A stretch of DNA of 38,671 nt, taken from an uncultured Clostridia bacterium. GTDB lineage: Bacteria; Bacillota; Clostridia; Oscillospirales; Acutalibacteraceae. The notes beneath the pieces are model-generated. The model did not search any database and had not been told where the DNA came from. It saw only the letters and a program-made list of their open reading frames with translations. Positions within the stretch are counted from its first letter, which is position 1; every line of letters starts with the position of its first letter. Below are positions 30,167 through 38,671 of the stretch, piece after piece. The position numbers and the translations under genes are program-made. The stretch covers positions 1 through 38,671 of the forward strand of contig CANBJR010000020.1 in assembly GCA_947369085.1 (NCBI GenBank). Reading direction: 5' to 3'.

Positions 30167-32821
30167 TTAGTTATAATCACTCCATGAACCGTTATCGTAA
30201 ATTTTATTGTAACCGGAAATTGTAAGGTCGCCTGTTTTGTTGTTGCCACCGTCATTGAATATAATGTAAGTAGCCTCACTCGGAACCTCAACACGATATG
30301 TGTTGTTGCCTACATTCTCCGTGTCAACGCCCGGCCATGTTGTCAATGTAGTGTTGTTATCGCTCCAGTAATAAGCCTTTACTGTACCCCAGTTGTTAGA
30401 ATTCTTGAAGTAGAGGTAATTGCCCAGAGGAGCAGTTGTCGGCTGTGTTATAGGCGCAGTCGTTGGAGTTTCACCGCCGACATATTCGCCGCAGTGTGCT
30501 GCTAATTCTGTTAAGCCTGCGAGATAGCACTGAATTGCAGTAGCGTCTTTTATGTTAATAATGCCGTTTTTATCAACGTCTGCTGCAATGGTATTATTGC
30601 CTGACAGCGTCTTATACTCGCTTATATGACTCTGAATTTCAGTAGCGTCGCTGATTGTGATTGTACCGTTAAGGTTTGTATCGCCGATAAGAATCTTATT
30701 AACAGGAGCCGTAGTTACAGGAACGGTTGTCGGCTGTGTTGCAGGTCTTGTTGTAGGAGCTGTTGTTGCAGGAGTCTGAGTATATTCTACCCATGAGTGG
30801 TTAGCTCTCATAATCATTGTTCTGCCGTCAAGAGGCATACCGTCCTCACCGTCAGCAGGATAACGATTTGATGTTGCGTCCTTGTTCTCGGTTAAGATTA
30901 CGTAACCGTTTGCAAGCTCTTCGGGAACTTCAAGTACATAGTATCCTGTTGCAGAATCCCTTGTCATCTGCACACCCGGCCATGCACCGTTGTTAACAGT
31001 TTCATCAACATAGATATATGCGTAAGCGCTTGACCAATTGTATGATGAATTATCAAAGTAAACCTTCTGAACGAGGCTTGGGTCAACCTTTGTGTATGTA
31101 TATGTCTGAACATCAGATGTTGTTGAACCATCGGAAGCCTTTACAGATACAGTTGTCTTTGTGCCGTAAGCAAGACCTGAACCGATTGTGATTGTCTGTC
31201 CGTCTGTAAAGCTTGTGTATGAACCGCCGTCAATAGAATACTGACCGCTTGTTGCATTTTTATAGTTAAGTGTAAGCTTTAATGTATCTGTTTTGTAAGT
31301 CTGTGAGCCGGGATTTACGGAAGCTGAAGGGCCTGCGGGCTTTGCATTGTAAACAACAGCTACGCCTGTGCTGCCGATATTACCGCTGATTTTGCCGTTA
31401 GCAACAGTAAATTTGTTGCCTGTAACCTGATCAGTATAAGTACCTGCTGCCATCTTGTGTGCAGATACGTTTACGGATGCTGATGAACCGCTGCAGTTTA
31501 CAAGAACTACACCCTCTGTGCCACGCTCGTTATATGCGATTGAGCCTTCACTTGAGATGTACTCTGTCTTGCCGACAAAGTAGTTCTTAAACTGGTTAAC
31601 AGCCTTTACTTCAGCATCACCCCATGCGGTTACACTTGCTGTACCAATCTGGTCTCCATAGTTTCTCGGACGAGCAAGGTACATTGCGCAAGACTGTGCT
31701 CTTGAGCCAACCATTGCCCATGACTTTTTAAGGGTTGTATCGTTCTGAGCTCTTGAAGAACCATCTGCATATGTGTCATGCGACTCATTCCACAAAACTG
31801 CTTTATTTCCGGCAGGCTGAGAACCATCGTCAAGATAAAAATCGCTTCTCTTTGCACCGTTTGCATTGCCGCTGTTAACAGAGTTACGGATTGAATTTGA
31901 TACAGAGCTTGTTGTGATGCTCATCATTGAAGTGTAAGAACCAAGTACTGATGTAGCGACGTTCTTATCGTTATCACCTGTTACCTTATCAAGAATCTCA
32001 CCGTAATAATACGGAGTAATTCCTCTTTTGCTCTTGGCGTAGCTTGTAGCAGCGCCGAGAACATTAGGCCAGAACTGGCTTGCGCAGCCGTTATCTACAG
32101 GTGTTTCAATGTGCTTTGCACCGTCGAAACGGAAACCGTCGGCGCCTGCGTCAATTGCCTCTTTAAGGAAGGAAATTGCATAATTCTGAATCTTTGTGTT
32201 TGAAGTGTTGAGGTCGGGAAGACCGCCCATACAATACTGTGTGATGTCATAACGAGAAGCATACCAGCTGTTTCTGCTAACATCGTGCCAGCATGAGCTG
32301 TCATTTCTGATGTCACTGGGAATTGTATCAGAAATTGTGTTGTCACCTTTGTTTGCAAGGTGGTTTAATACTGCGTCAACAATTACCTTTACGCCGTATT
32401 TGTGAGCTTCATCACACATAGCTTTAAACTCACTTTTTGTACCGCATGCATTCTGTCCGTTAGTTTCAATGCTGAAATTTGAGGGCTGATAATAAACCCA
32501 CCAGCTACCGGACATCTGTCTGTTCTGAGTTGTTTCCTTGATTGTCTGGATAGGTGAAGTCTGAATAGCACTAAAGCCCTGTTCTGCAATTTTCTTCATA
32601 TTAGCCTTAATACCATTGAAGCTCCAGTTCCAGCACTGAAGAATCTGTCCGTCCTGTACATTATCTACAAGACCGTAATCTGCTCCCGTTTCTACGGAAG
32701 TAGCCTGTGCAGAAACCTCTGCGGTTTCAGTTGTTCTTGCCTCAGCAACAAAGCTGCCTACTGTAAGGCAAGAAAGCGCCATACATAATGCGAGTATAGC
32801 ACTCATGATTTTTTTGCTCAA
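30167..32821 (-). CDS. Secreted GH13 alpha-amylase with dockerin and CBM26-like modules (amylase 2)
   Basis: I chose the TTG at 32821, eight bases after AGGAG; a GTG at 32830 overlaps that site and the first ATG (32806) would lose the basic start of the signal peptide. The 884-residue protein has a signal peptide (to about residue 28), a GH13 barrel with DAVLNHLAN, GFRFDGAKH (Asp233), YYYGEIL (Glu275) and WNESHDTY (Asp349), a beta domain, a first CBM26-like module (about 590-680, with YNWSSAYAYIYVDE), a Thr/Pro linker, a dockerin (DTNLNGTITISDATEIQ and DVDKNGIINIKDATAIQ) and a final CBM26-like module. It should act on starch in the same extracellular complex as amylase 1, which it resembles closely. 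A single TAA separates it from one more CBM26-like module (29882-30166). Confidence 0.92.
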   Translation of the reverse strand: MSKKIMSAILALCMALSCLTVGSFVAEARTTETAEVSAQATSVETGADYGLVDNVQDGQILQCWNWSFNGIKANMKKIAEQGFSAIQTSPIQTIKETTQNRQMSGSWWVYYQPSNFSIETNGQNACGTKSEFKAMCDEAHKYGVKVIVDAVLNHLANKGDNTISDTIPSDIRNDSSCWHDVSRNSWYASRYDITQYCMGGLPDLNTSNTKIQNYAISFLKEAIDAGADGFRFDGAKHIETPVDNGCASQFWPNVLGAATSYAKSKRGITPYYYGEILDKVTGDNDKNVATSVLGSYTSMMSITTSSVSNSIRNSVNSGNANGAKRSDFYLDDGSQPAGNKAVLWNESHDTYADGSSRAQNDTTLKKSWAMVGSRAQSCAMYLARPRNYGDQIGTASVTAWGDAEVKAVNQFKNYFVGKTEYISSEGSIAYNERGTEGVVLVNCSGSSASVNVSAHKMAAGTYTDQVTGNKFTVANGKISGNIGSTGVAVVYNAKPAGPSASVNPGSQTYKTDTLKLTLNYKNATSGQYSIDGGSYTSFTDGQTITIGSGLAYGTKTTVSVKASDGSTTSDVQTYTYTKVDPSLVQKVYFDNSSYNWSSAYAYIYVDETVNNGAWPGVQMTRDSATGYYVLEVPEELANGYVILTENKDATSNRYPADGEDGMPLDGRTMIMRANHSWVEYTQTPATTAPTTRPATQPTTVPVTTAPVNKILIGDTNLNGTITISDATEIQSHISEYKTLSGNNTIAADVDKNGIINIKDATAIQCYLAGLTELAAHCGEYVGGETPTTAPITQPTTAPLGNYLYFKNSNNWGTVKAYYWSDNNTTLTTWPGVDTENVGNNTYRVEVPSEATYIIFNDGGNNKTGDLTISGYNKIYDNGSWSDYN

Positions 32822-32849
32822 TTGTCTCACTCCTAAATTAAATTACCTC

Positions 32850-32869
32850 GAGACTGCCGCTGCAGTCCC
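32850..32869 (-). promoter_or_regulatory. Hairpin in the amylase 2 leader
   Basis: GGGACTGC and GCAGTCTC pair over 8 bp (one G-U) with a 4-base loop, 29 bases before the TTG start. The position matches the hairpin in the amylase 1 leader, although the sequences differ. Part of the stem could instead pair with GTCC further upstream, so two alternative folds are possible. Confidence 0.45.
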
Positions 32870-33114
32870 ATAAAAAGGACAATCCGCATATAATTGTCCA
32901 TTTTCTTAAATAATAACAAAATAACAATACTTATGCAACGCACTATCTGCACAATAAAACATTTTTCTTTTTAGTGAATATGCCAAATTGTGTATTTTTT
33001 ATGGTTTATCGTGTACAAATTTATTGCAATCTAAACATATATTATTAACAAACTTTTTGCTTTTTAGTACAAATATAATATTGTAAATTCTGCCGAAATT
33101 CTGCATTAAAAGCA

Positions 33115-33945
33115 CTAATCAACTATGCTTTTTAACAGTTTAATCTCATAAGCATATCCATCAATGTCGTTAGGCGTTTCAAGGAAAAACGGAAGATTGC
33201 TTAGCTTAGGATGATTTATTATTCTTTTAAAAGCCTCAAGTCCTATAGCTCCCTCGCCTATTTTCTGATGCCTGTCTTTGTGACAACCGAGATAATTCAT
33301 ACTGTCGTTAAGATGAACGGCTTTAAGCCTGTCTATTCCGATTATTTTATCAAACTCATCAAGCTCTTCGTCAAGGTGATTTACAATATCATAACCTGCG
33401 TCAAAAACATGGCAGGTGTCAAGGCACACACCGATTTTGTCATTGTATTCTACCTTGTCGATAATTCCCGAAAGCTCCTCAAATTTACTGCCGACTTCAC
33501 TGCCCTTTCCTGCCATGGTTTCAAGGAGTACAGTTGTGTTCATATCGGGAAACATAGCCTCATTCAAAGCAGAAACTATCTGCTCTATTCCCTTTTCAAC
33601 GCCCTGTTCCGTGTGACTTCCGGGGTGGAAATTATAGAGATTTCCGGGAAGATATTCCATTCTAAGCAAATCATCTTTAAGCGTGTTCAACGCAAATTCT
33701 CTTGTTTCGACTTTAGCTGAACAAAGATTCATCGTATAGGGCGCATGGGCGAGAATCTGCGAAAAACCGTTTTCGCTCATAAGATGCTTTAATGCATTAA
33801 CATCTGACTGCTCAATTTTTCGTGCAGAACCTCCCCTTGGGTTACGAGTAAAAAACTGAAATGTATTTGCACCGATTTCAAGAGCTTGTTTTCCTATAGC
33901 CTCAAAGCCGTTTGAAATTGAAAGATGACAGCCTATGTTTAACAT
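33115..33945 (-). CDS. nfo: Endonuclease IV (deoxyribonuclease IV)
   Basis: The 276-residue TIM-barrel enzyme cuts DNA at abasic sites in base excision repair. Zinc-ligand motifs are present in order: [72 protein letters not shown] and PFFLETPND. The length is normal. The ATG at 33945 follows AAAGGAGTAAATTAA. It lies alone between amylase 2 and the tRNA gene and is likely a single-gene unit. Confidence 0.95.
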   Translation of the reverse strand: MLNIGCHLSISNGFEAIGKQALEIGANTFQFFTRNPRGGSARKIEQSDVNALKHLMSENGFSQILAHAPYTMNLCSAKVETREFALNTLKDDLLRMEYLPGNLYNFHPGSHTEQGVEKGIEQIVSALNEAMFPDMNTTVLLETMAGKGSEVGSKFEELSGIIDKVEYNDKIGVCLDTCHVFDAGYDIVNHLDEELDEFDKIIGIDRLKAVHLNDSMNYLGCHKDRHQKIGEGAIGLEAFKRIINHPKLSNLPFFLETPNDIDGYAYEIKLLKSIVD

Positions 33946-34057
33946 TTAATTTACTCCTTTGTTATTGGAATAGTATTTGTCAGAAAATATACTGAAAAGA
34001 GATTTTTTACATATGTTTTGCGTTGTATGTATTTGATGCAATATCAGTATATATTTG

Positions 34058-34090
34058 TTTTACTGCAACTACTGACATAGAGCCAAAAAG
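34058..34090. repeat. Third, partial copy of the 87-bp repeat unit
   Basis: TTTTACTGCAACTACTGACA followed by TAGAGCCAAAAAG matches the 3' half of the unit at 18713-18842 (TTTTCCCCAACCATTGACAA then AGAGCCCAAAAAG). It sits next to the terminator of the tRNA gene. Confidence 0.5.
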
Positions 34091-34111
34091 ATGCCGGTTG
34101 CGGTAGAGTCG

Positions 34112-34150
34112 AAAAAAATAACGCTGAACCCAAAAACTGAGTCCAGCGCT
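34112..34150 (-). terminator. Rho-independent terminator of the tRNA-Pro gene
   Basis: On the minus strand AGCGCTGGAC pairs with GTTCAGCGTT (10 bp, two G-U) around an 11-base loop, followed by ATTTTTTTCG. It lies 4 bases after the encoded CCA. Confidence 0.8.
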
Positions 34151-34154
34151 ATGA

Positions 34155-34231
34155 TGGTCGGGATGACAAGACTTGAACTTGCGACTCCACGCCCCCCAGA
34201 CGTGTGCGCTACCAAACTGCGCTACATCCCG
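34155..34231 (-). tRNA. tRNA-Pro, anticodon GGG
   Basis: The cloverleaf is complete: acceptor CGGGATG/CATCCCG, D arm GCGC..GCGC, anticodon stem CACGT/GCGTG with loop CTGGGGG (anticodon GGG), T arm with TTCAAGT, discriminator A and an encoded CCA end. Length is 77 with CCA. It has its own promoter and terminator. Confidence 0.95.
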
Positions 34232-34245
34232 ATGCAACAGTTAGT

Positions 34246-34274
34246 ATTTTATCAAAAAAAAGTCGCATTGTCAA
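34246..34274 (-). promoter_or_regulatory. Promoter of the tRNA-Pro gene
   Basis: On the minus strand TTGACA (34269-34274) and TAAAAT (34246-34251) are separated by 17 bases, and the tRNA 5' end follows 14 bases after the -10 box. Confidence 0.8.
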
Positions 34275-34325
34275 GCGTTTTGTAAAAATAATTTATATTT
34301 TATTTTCCGAATTTTAACAGCAAAA

Positions 34326-34356
34326 CAGACTGCGAAAAATTCACTTTCGCAGTCTG
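34326..34356 (-). terminator. Rho-independent terminator after glgA
   Basis: CAGACTGCGAAA and TTTCGCAGTCTG pair perfectly over 12 bp with a 7-base loop, followed on the minus strand by TTTTGCTG. It ends the glycogen operon. Confidence 0.85.
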
Positions 34357-34375
34357 CAAAATTTCTATTTTTAAT

Positions 34376-35803
34376 TTACGCCCATCTGAGAGTATCGTTG
34401 TAAAGATTAATATAATCCTGCGCCGAACGCTCCCAACTGTTATCACTCATCATTGCGCGCCACATAAGCTGTTTCCAACCGCCTGCGTCGCGAATGCCCC
34501 AGAGAGCACGTCTTACTGCAAGCTGCATATCTGCCGTGTAGTAGTTCTTGAACGTAAAGCCGTTGCCGTAATTGTCTGCGCTGTCGAATACAGAATCCTT
34601 CAGTCCGCCTACCTCACGCACTACAGGAATTGTTCCGTAACGCAAAGCAATCATCTGTGCAAGTCCGCAAGGTTCCTGAGCAGAAGGCATAAGGAAAATA
34701 TCTGCGCCCGAGTAAATCTTTCTTGCAAGTTCAGGAACAAAGCCGTGACAGAAGCAAAGTCTGCCCGGATATTTTGCCTGCATATAGTTGAAGTAATCTT
34801 CATACTCCTTATCACCAGAACCGAGAATTACAAACTGCATATTCTCTGTGTTCATAAGCTCTTCCAGTCCCATTCTTACGAGGTCAAGTCCCTTGTGTGA
34901 TACAAGACGCGTAACCATTCCGACAACAGGAACATCCCAGCGCTGCTCAAGGCACAAGCGCTCCTGCAACGCACGCTTACACTCGCCCTTTCCGCTCATA
35001 TCATCCTTTGAGTAATTGCGGTAAAGCTGATAGTCTGTTTCGGGATTGTAACTTACATTATCGATGCCGTTCTTAATTCCGCATAATTTGTAATGTCGGA
35101 GATTAAGCTCATCGTGAAGTCCCCAGCTAAACCACGGATCTTTAATTTCAGCCGCATAACTAGGCGAAACCGTTGAAACACGTGTTGCAGTTTCAATTGC
35201 GCCCTTCATCATATTGAGTTTACCGTTCATTTCAAGAATCTTTGTTTCAGAAGCAGGGATACCTACACATTCGGTATTTACTTCCCAGCCATATTCTCCC
35301 TGATACTGAATGTTATGAATTGTAAACAAGCTCTTGATATTATAGTACCAAGGTCTGTGAGAATAGAAAAGATAGTAATAAACAGGCACGAGAGCTGTCT
35401 GCCAGTCGTTGCAATGAATAATATCGGGGTGGAAGTCGATATACGGAAGCATTTCAAGAATTGCACGCGAGAAGAAAGCAAATCTCTCGGCATCGTCATA
35501 ATGTCCGTAAAGTGTTCCGCGTTTGAAGTAATACTCATTGTCAATAAAGTAGTAAGTACAGTCATTCCATCTTGCCCAGAAAAGGCCGCAGTACTGATGA
35601 CGCCAAGCAACGGGAACAGTAAAGTTTGTAATAAAGTTAAGCGAATTTCTAAGTTCCTGCGGTATAGTACCGTAAAGCGGAACTACTATTCTGCAATCCT
35701 GTCCTTTTCTGCAAAGTGTATGGGGCAGGCTTCCTGCTACGTCGGCAAGTCCGCCGCTTCCGCAATATGGATTTGCTTCAGAAGCGCAGTATAAAATTCT
35801 CAT
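34376..35803 (-). CDS. glgA: Glycogen synthase (ADP-glucose type)
   Basis: The 475-residue GT5 enzyme adds glucose from ADP-glucose to a growing alpha-1,4-glucan. Family motifs are ASEANPYCGSGGLADVAGSL at the start, FHPDIIHCNDWQTALVPVYY, LFTIHNIQYQGEYGW, and the C-terminal nucleotide site around IFLMPSAQEPCGLAQMIALR with YGTIPVVREVGGLKD. The usual N-terminal KTGGL appears here as GSGGL, so the lysine that touches ADP-glucose in other enzymes is replaced. The ATG at 35803 follows GGAGGAAAAACAA and lies 15 bases after glgD. The terminator at 34326-34356 closes the operon. Confidence 0.95.
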   Translation of the reverse strand: MRILYCASEANPYCGSGGLADVAGSLPHTLCRKGQDCRIVVPLYGTIPQELRNSLNFITNFTVPVAWRHQYCGLFWARWNDCTYYFIDNEYYFKRGTLYGHYDDAERFAFFSRAILEMLPYIDFHPDIIHCNDWQTALVPVYYYLFYSHRPWYYNIKSLFTIHNIQYQGEYGWEVNTECVGIPASETKILEMNGKLNMMKGAIETATRVSTVSPSYAAEIKDPWFSWGLHDELNLRHYKLCGIKNGIDNVSYNPETDYQLYRNYSKDDMSGKGECKRALQERLCLEQRWDVPVVGMVTRLVSHKGLDLVRMGLEELMNTENMQFVILGSGDKEYEDYFNYMQAKYPGRLCFCHGFVPELARKIYSGADIFLMPSAQEPCGLAQMIALRYGTIPVVREVGGLKDSVFDSADNYGNGFTFKNYYTADMQLAVRRALWGIRDAGGWKQLMWRAMMSDNSWERSAQDYINLYNDTLRWA

Positions 35804-35818
35804 TTGTTTTTCCTCCAG

Positions 35819-36928
35819 TTAAACAACAGATTTTTTAGCAATATAGATAGGATACGAATCGAATCCCATAAGCGAACGTCCGTCCTTGATTGTAACATCC
35901 TTATCTATAATAACATAATTGAGATTGGTATTGCAACCTATTTTTGTATCCTGCATTACTATGCAATTGCTGATTTTTGCGCCCTCTCCGACATAAACGC
36001 CCTTTGAAAGCACGCAGTTTTCAACCTCGCCTTCGATAACACAGCCCTGTGCAATAATTGAATTTTTGACGCTACTTGTAAGACCGTATTTTGACGGGGC
36101 GTCATCTCTTACCTTGGTATAAATCGGACGTTTTGGGTTAAACAGCTCGTCTCTTACTTTCTTTTTCATAAGATCCATATTAAACTCAAAGTAATCGTTA
36201 ATTGAGCTGATAGCAGCACAGTAACCTGTATTTTCATAAGCGTATACGTTGAATTTTTCGATTGACTTCTGAATAATACGCTTTACGTCAAGCTGATTAA
36301 GGCTGAGAGAATTTCTGATTTCCTGCATAAGGAGATCCTTTTTTATTAAAACCGAACCATAAAACTGGTTTACTTCTTCATCACCTGTTTCGGGCTTGAT
36401 GAAAACCTGATTCACCTTGCCGTTTTCACCAACATCAATTGTAAGCGGTCTGTCATATCCGCCGGGCACAACACCGTGTTTATAGATAAGCGTAATATCC
36501 GCATTATTTTTCGAATGAAAATCGAATACATTGCTGTAATCAAAATTTGTCACAACATTTGAGGGTGAAATAAGAATATATTCCTCACGGCTGTTTTCAA
36601 TATAACCGTGCATATTGTAGATTGTTTCAACGTAGCTTGAAAATGTCTTTCCGCCGTAGGGAGGAAGAATTGTAAGATTGCTTCTTCTCTTTGAAAGGTC
36701 GTATGCACCGCCTGAACCAACGTGGTCCATAAGAGAGAGAAAATTACTCTTGGCAACAATACCTACGTTATTAATACCTGAATTTGACATATTTGAAAGC
36801 ACAAAGTCAATAAGTCGGTATTTTCCTCCGATGGGAACACTTGCCATTGTGCGGGAAGCTGAAAGCTCCGGAATTTTTTCATCAAGCGTACTTGCAAATA
36901 TAAAACCGAGAACATTATTACTTCTCAT
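35819..36928 (-). CDS. glgD: GlgD subunit of ADP-glucose pyrophosphorylase
   Basis: The 369-residue protein is a diverged copy of GlgC. It keeps the [20 protein letters not shown] motif but starts with [15 protein letters not shown] in place of the catalytic AGGQGSRLG loop, as is typical of non-catalytic GlgD partners in Firmicutes. The C-terminal left-handed beta-helix repeats ([20 protein letters not shown], then [16 protein letters not shown]) are present. GlgD is thought to raise the activity of GlgC in a mixed tetramer. I chose the ATG at 36928, nine bases after GGAGG, over the one at 36934. Its start overlaps the end of glgC by 11 bases, so the two are translated in step. Confidence 0.93.
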   Translation of the reverse strand: MRSNNVLGFIFASTLDEKIPELSASRTMASVPIGGKYRLIDFVLSNMSNSGINNVGIVAKSNFLSLMDHVGSGGAYDLSKRRSNLTILPPYGGKTFSSYVETIYNMHGYIENSREEYILISPSNVVTNFDYSNVFDFHSKNNADITLIYKHGVVPGGYDRPLTIDVGENGKVNQVFIKPETGDEEVNQFYGSVLIKKDLLMQEIRNSLSLNQLDVKRIIQKSIEKFNVYAYENTGYCAAISSINDYFEFNMDLMKKKVRDELFNPKRPIYTKVRDDAPSKYGLTSSVKNSIIAQGCVIEGEVENCVLSKGVYVGEGAKISNCIVMQDTKIGCNTNLNYVIIDKDVTIKDGRSLMGFDSYPIYIAKKSVV

Positions 36929-38129
36929 TTGCATTCACCTCCGTATTGCCTTCTATCATTTCCTTTGCCTTGATAACCGTGTTTTCGCCGATAGTTGTGT
37001 TTGCACCGATTACGGTAATTCCCCATTTATCACGATCGGCAACATCTTCGGGTTTTTCGCCGACTACGGCGTTTTTGCCGACCACTGTATTTTCTGCAAC
37101 AATTGCGTACTGAACAACAGCACCCTCCTCAATTACCGCGCCGGGCATAATAATTGAAGAATTAACCGTTGCATTCTTGCCAATGGTAACGCCTGCAAAG
37201 AGAATTGAAAATTCAAGATTTCCATAAACATTGCAGCCATCGGCAATAAGCGAATTCTGAATACTTGCGTCACTTGAAACATAGTGAGGCGGCATCATAG
37301 GATTGCGCGAATATATATCTTTTAAGTCAAGAGTAACGTTTGGGTCAAGCAAATCCATATTTGCCTCCCACAAGCTGTCAATTGTTCCGACATCTTTCCA
37401 GTAACCCTCAAACGGATAAGCAAACATTTTCTCGCCTGCGTCAAGCATTGCAGGCAAAACATCCTTGCCAAAATCGTGACTTGAATCTTCCTTTTCTTCG
37501 TCCTCAACAAGGTATTTTTTTAGCTCTTTCCAACTGAAAATATAGATTCCCATAGATGCATTTGTGCTCTTAGGATGCTCAGGCTTTTCGTCAAACTCAT
37601 AAATTTTTCCGTCTTTGTGTGTATTGAGAATACCGAATCGTGAAGCCTCCTCAAGCGGAACGTCAATTACCGCAATTGTGCAAGCCGCTCCCTTTTCCTT
37701 ATGAAATTCGAGCATTTTGTTGTAATCCATCTTGTAGATATGGTCACCCGAAAGAATTACAACGTATTCAGGGTCATATCGTTCAATATAGCTTATATTC
37801 TGGTAAATTGCATTTGCCGTACCCGAATACCAGTCGGCACCGTCAACAGCCTGATAAGGACTTAAACAATTTACACCCGAGTGCATACCGTCAAGATCCC
37901 ACGGCTGACCGTTGCCTATATACTCATTAAGCACAAGCGGTTGATACTGAGTAAGAATACCAACAGCCTCTATACCCGAGTTTACGCAGTTTGACAAAGG
38001 AAAGTCAATAATGCGATACTTTCCGCCGAACGGAACGGCGGGTTTTGCAAGCTTTTTTGTAAGCGCGCCAAGACGTGAACCTTGACCACCTGCAAGCAGC
38101 ATAGCAACTACTTCCTGTTTTGGAAACAT
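36918..38129 (-). CDS. glgC: Glucose-1-phosphate adenylyltransferase
   Basis: The 403-residue enzyme makes ADP-glucose from glucose-1-phosphate and ATP, the first committed step of glycogen synthesis. It has [20 protein letters not shown] with the nucleotide loop, [20 protein letters not shown], the catalytic Asp region [18 protein letters not shown], the glucose-1-phosphate site [20 protein letters not shown], and a C-terminal beta-helix ([20 protein letters not shown]). The ATG at 38129 follows CGGAGGTATTTCTAA. A promoter-like CTATAAT lies in the 110-bp gap after glgB, but the -35 box is weak, so it may be read from glgB. Confidence 0.96.
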   Translation of the reverse strand: MFPKQEVVAMLLAGGQGSRLGALTKKLAKPAVPFGGKYRIIDFPLSNCVNSGIEAVGILTQYQPLVLNEYIGNGQPWDLDGMHSGVNCLSPYQAVDGADWYSGTANAIYQNISYIERYDPEYVVILSGDHIYKMDYNKMLEFHKEKGAACTIAVIDVPLEEASRFGILNTHKDGKIYEFDEKPEHPKSTNASMGIYIFSWKELKKYLVEDEEKEDSSHDFGKDVLPAMLDAGEKMFAYPFEGYWKDVGTIDSLWEANMDLLDPNVTLDLKDIYSRNPMMPPHYVSSDASIQNSLIADGCNVYGNLEFSILFAGVTIGKNATVNSSIIMPGAVIEEGAVVQYAIVAENTVVGKNAVVGEKPEDVADRDKWGITVIGANTTIGENTVIKAKEMIEGNTEVNANEK

Positions 38130-38239
38130 TTAGAAATACCTCCGATTTATTATTATAGCATATGTATATTATAAGCAATTTTCCGCATTAGCCTGTGGCA
38201 CTGCGAAAAACATATGGTTTAAATTAAAATATTCGTACA

Positions 38240-38671
38240 TTATTCGTCACAACTAATCTCAAGCTCTTTTATGCATTTCAGATAAATAACACTAAGCGGC
38301 GGCAAAGCAAGCGGAAGTCCCTGATTAAATCCATGAATTTTCATCATTTCGGGCATAATTTCACTGCCGTTTAAAACACCCGTTCCGCCGTACTCCTCGG
38401 CATCTGAATTGAACACTTCACTGTACAAGCCATATTTAGGCACACCGATGTAATATTTATCATGCTTTACAGGCTGGAAATTGCATACGGCAATTATTTC
38501 ATTACCGTCACCGTCAGTTCGTTTAAACGCAATAACACTGTTGGTGTAATCGTCATGGTGAATCCAGTCAAAGCCTTTCCATATTACATCAAGCTCATAC
38601 AACGGTTTGTTTTCAAGATAAAACTTGTTCAAATCGCAGAAAAAACGTTTTAGTGCCGAATGTTTTTCAAA
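38240..38671 (-). CDS. glgB: 1,4-alpha-glucan branching enzyme, C-terminal end (runs off right edge)
   Basis: The frame is open from the right edge to a stop at 38240, giving the last 143 residues. They match the C-terminal part of GlgB: SALKRFFCDLNKFYLENKPL, then YELDVIWKGFDWIHHDDYTN, then VIAVCNFQPV-type beta strands and a final all-beta domain (GVPKYGLYSEVFNSDAEEYG, then GVLNGSEIMP). The enzyme introduces alpha-1,6 branches in glycogen. The catalytic barrel lies outside the window. It is upstream of glgC on the same strand, so the cluster order is glgB-glgC-glgD-glgA. Confidence 0.93.
   Translation of the reverse strand, partial: FEKHSALKRFFCDLNKFYLENKPLYELDVIWKGFDWIHHDDYTNSVIAFKRTDGDGNEIIAVCNFQPVKHDKYYIGVPKYGLYSEVFNSDAEEYGGTGVLNGSEIMPEMMKIHGFNQGLPLALPPLSVIYLKCIKELEISCDE

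Noticed and set aside
30167..30169. TAA in amylase 2 as a recoded selenocysteine or pyrrolysine codon
   Set aside because: Those residues use TGA and TAG; TAA is not used for either, so only a nonsense change, readthrough or sequencing error remains.
33211..33720. 169-codon plus-strand frame opposite nfo
   Set aside because: The minus strand encodes a complete endonuclease IV with all metal motifs; the plus frame has no start site.
35315..35794. 159-codon plus-strand frame opposite glgA
   Set aside because: It is a shadow of the glycogen synthase N-terminal domain with no ribosome site.

Overview
The window looks like chromosome from a low-GC, anaerobic gut Firmicute of the Ruminococcus bromii type. 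The main clue is two secreted GH13 amylases that each carry a type I dockerin and CBM26-like starch-binding modules, the arrangement known from the R. bromii amylosome. A third secreted protein also ends in a dockerin, and a glgB-glgC-glgD-glgA glycogen cluster closes the window. The assignment is inferred from gene content; no rRNA is present to confirm it. Nearly every gene lies on the minus strand. The plus-strand genes are one AraC-type regulator and one 42-residue Cys-rich peptide.

Positions 1 to about 12.5-13.1 kb are one end of an integrative conjugative element. In transcription order (right to left) it holds parA, parB, a lipoprotein, a 1420-residue thioester and SpaA/Cna-B surface adhesin with a sortase signal, a 29-residue membrane peptide, four small element proteins, and the N-terminal 1056 codons of a very large SNF2-helicase/DNA-methylase type protein. 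That large gene runs off the left edge and contains a complete tnpV-like gene in another frame with its own ribosome binding site. The 700 bp upstream of parA hold hairpins, a leader peptide candidate, phased A-tracts, two terminators and four TTGGCTTAA repeats about one helical turn apart. The element/chromosome junction is probably here.

From 13.2 to 26 kb the content is chromosomal housekeeping: greA-lysS behind a near-perfect sigma-70 promoter, an unknown gene, a surface protein made of a 120-residue tandem duplication, a dockerin protein, a repeat-rich intergenic stretch, the ftsE-ftsX-M23 hydrolase division operon, a PucR/CdaR-type regulator, the Cys-rich peptide, an ATP-grasp protein and alanine racemase.

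From 26.2 to 32.8 kb is the starch locus: amylase 1, a divergent AraC regulator, and amylase 2. Amylase 2 ends in a CBM26 and is followed, after a single in-frame TAA, by a second intact CBM26 reading frame before the terminator. The remainder holds endonuclease IV (nfo), a tRNA-Pro(GGG) with promoter and terminator, and the glycogen genes. Together these genes suggest a cell that degrades extracellular starch with dockerin-borne enzymes and stores surplus glucose as glycogen.
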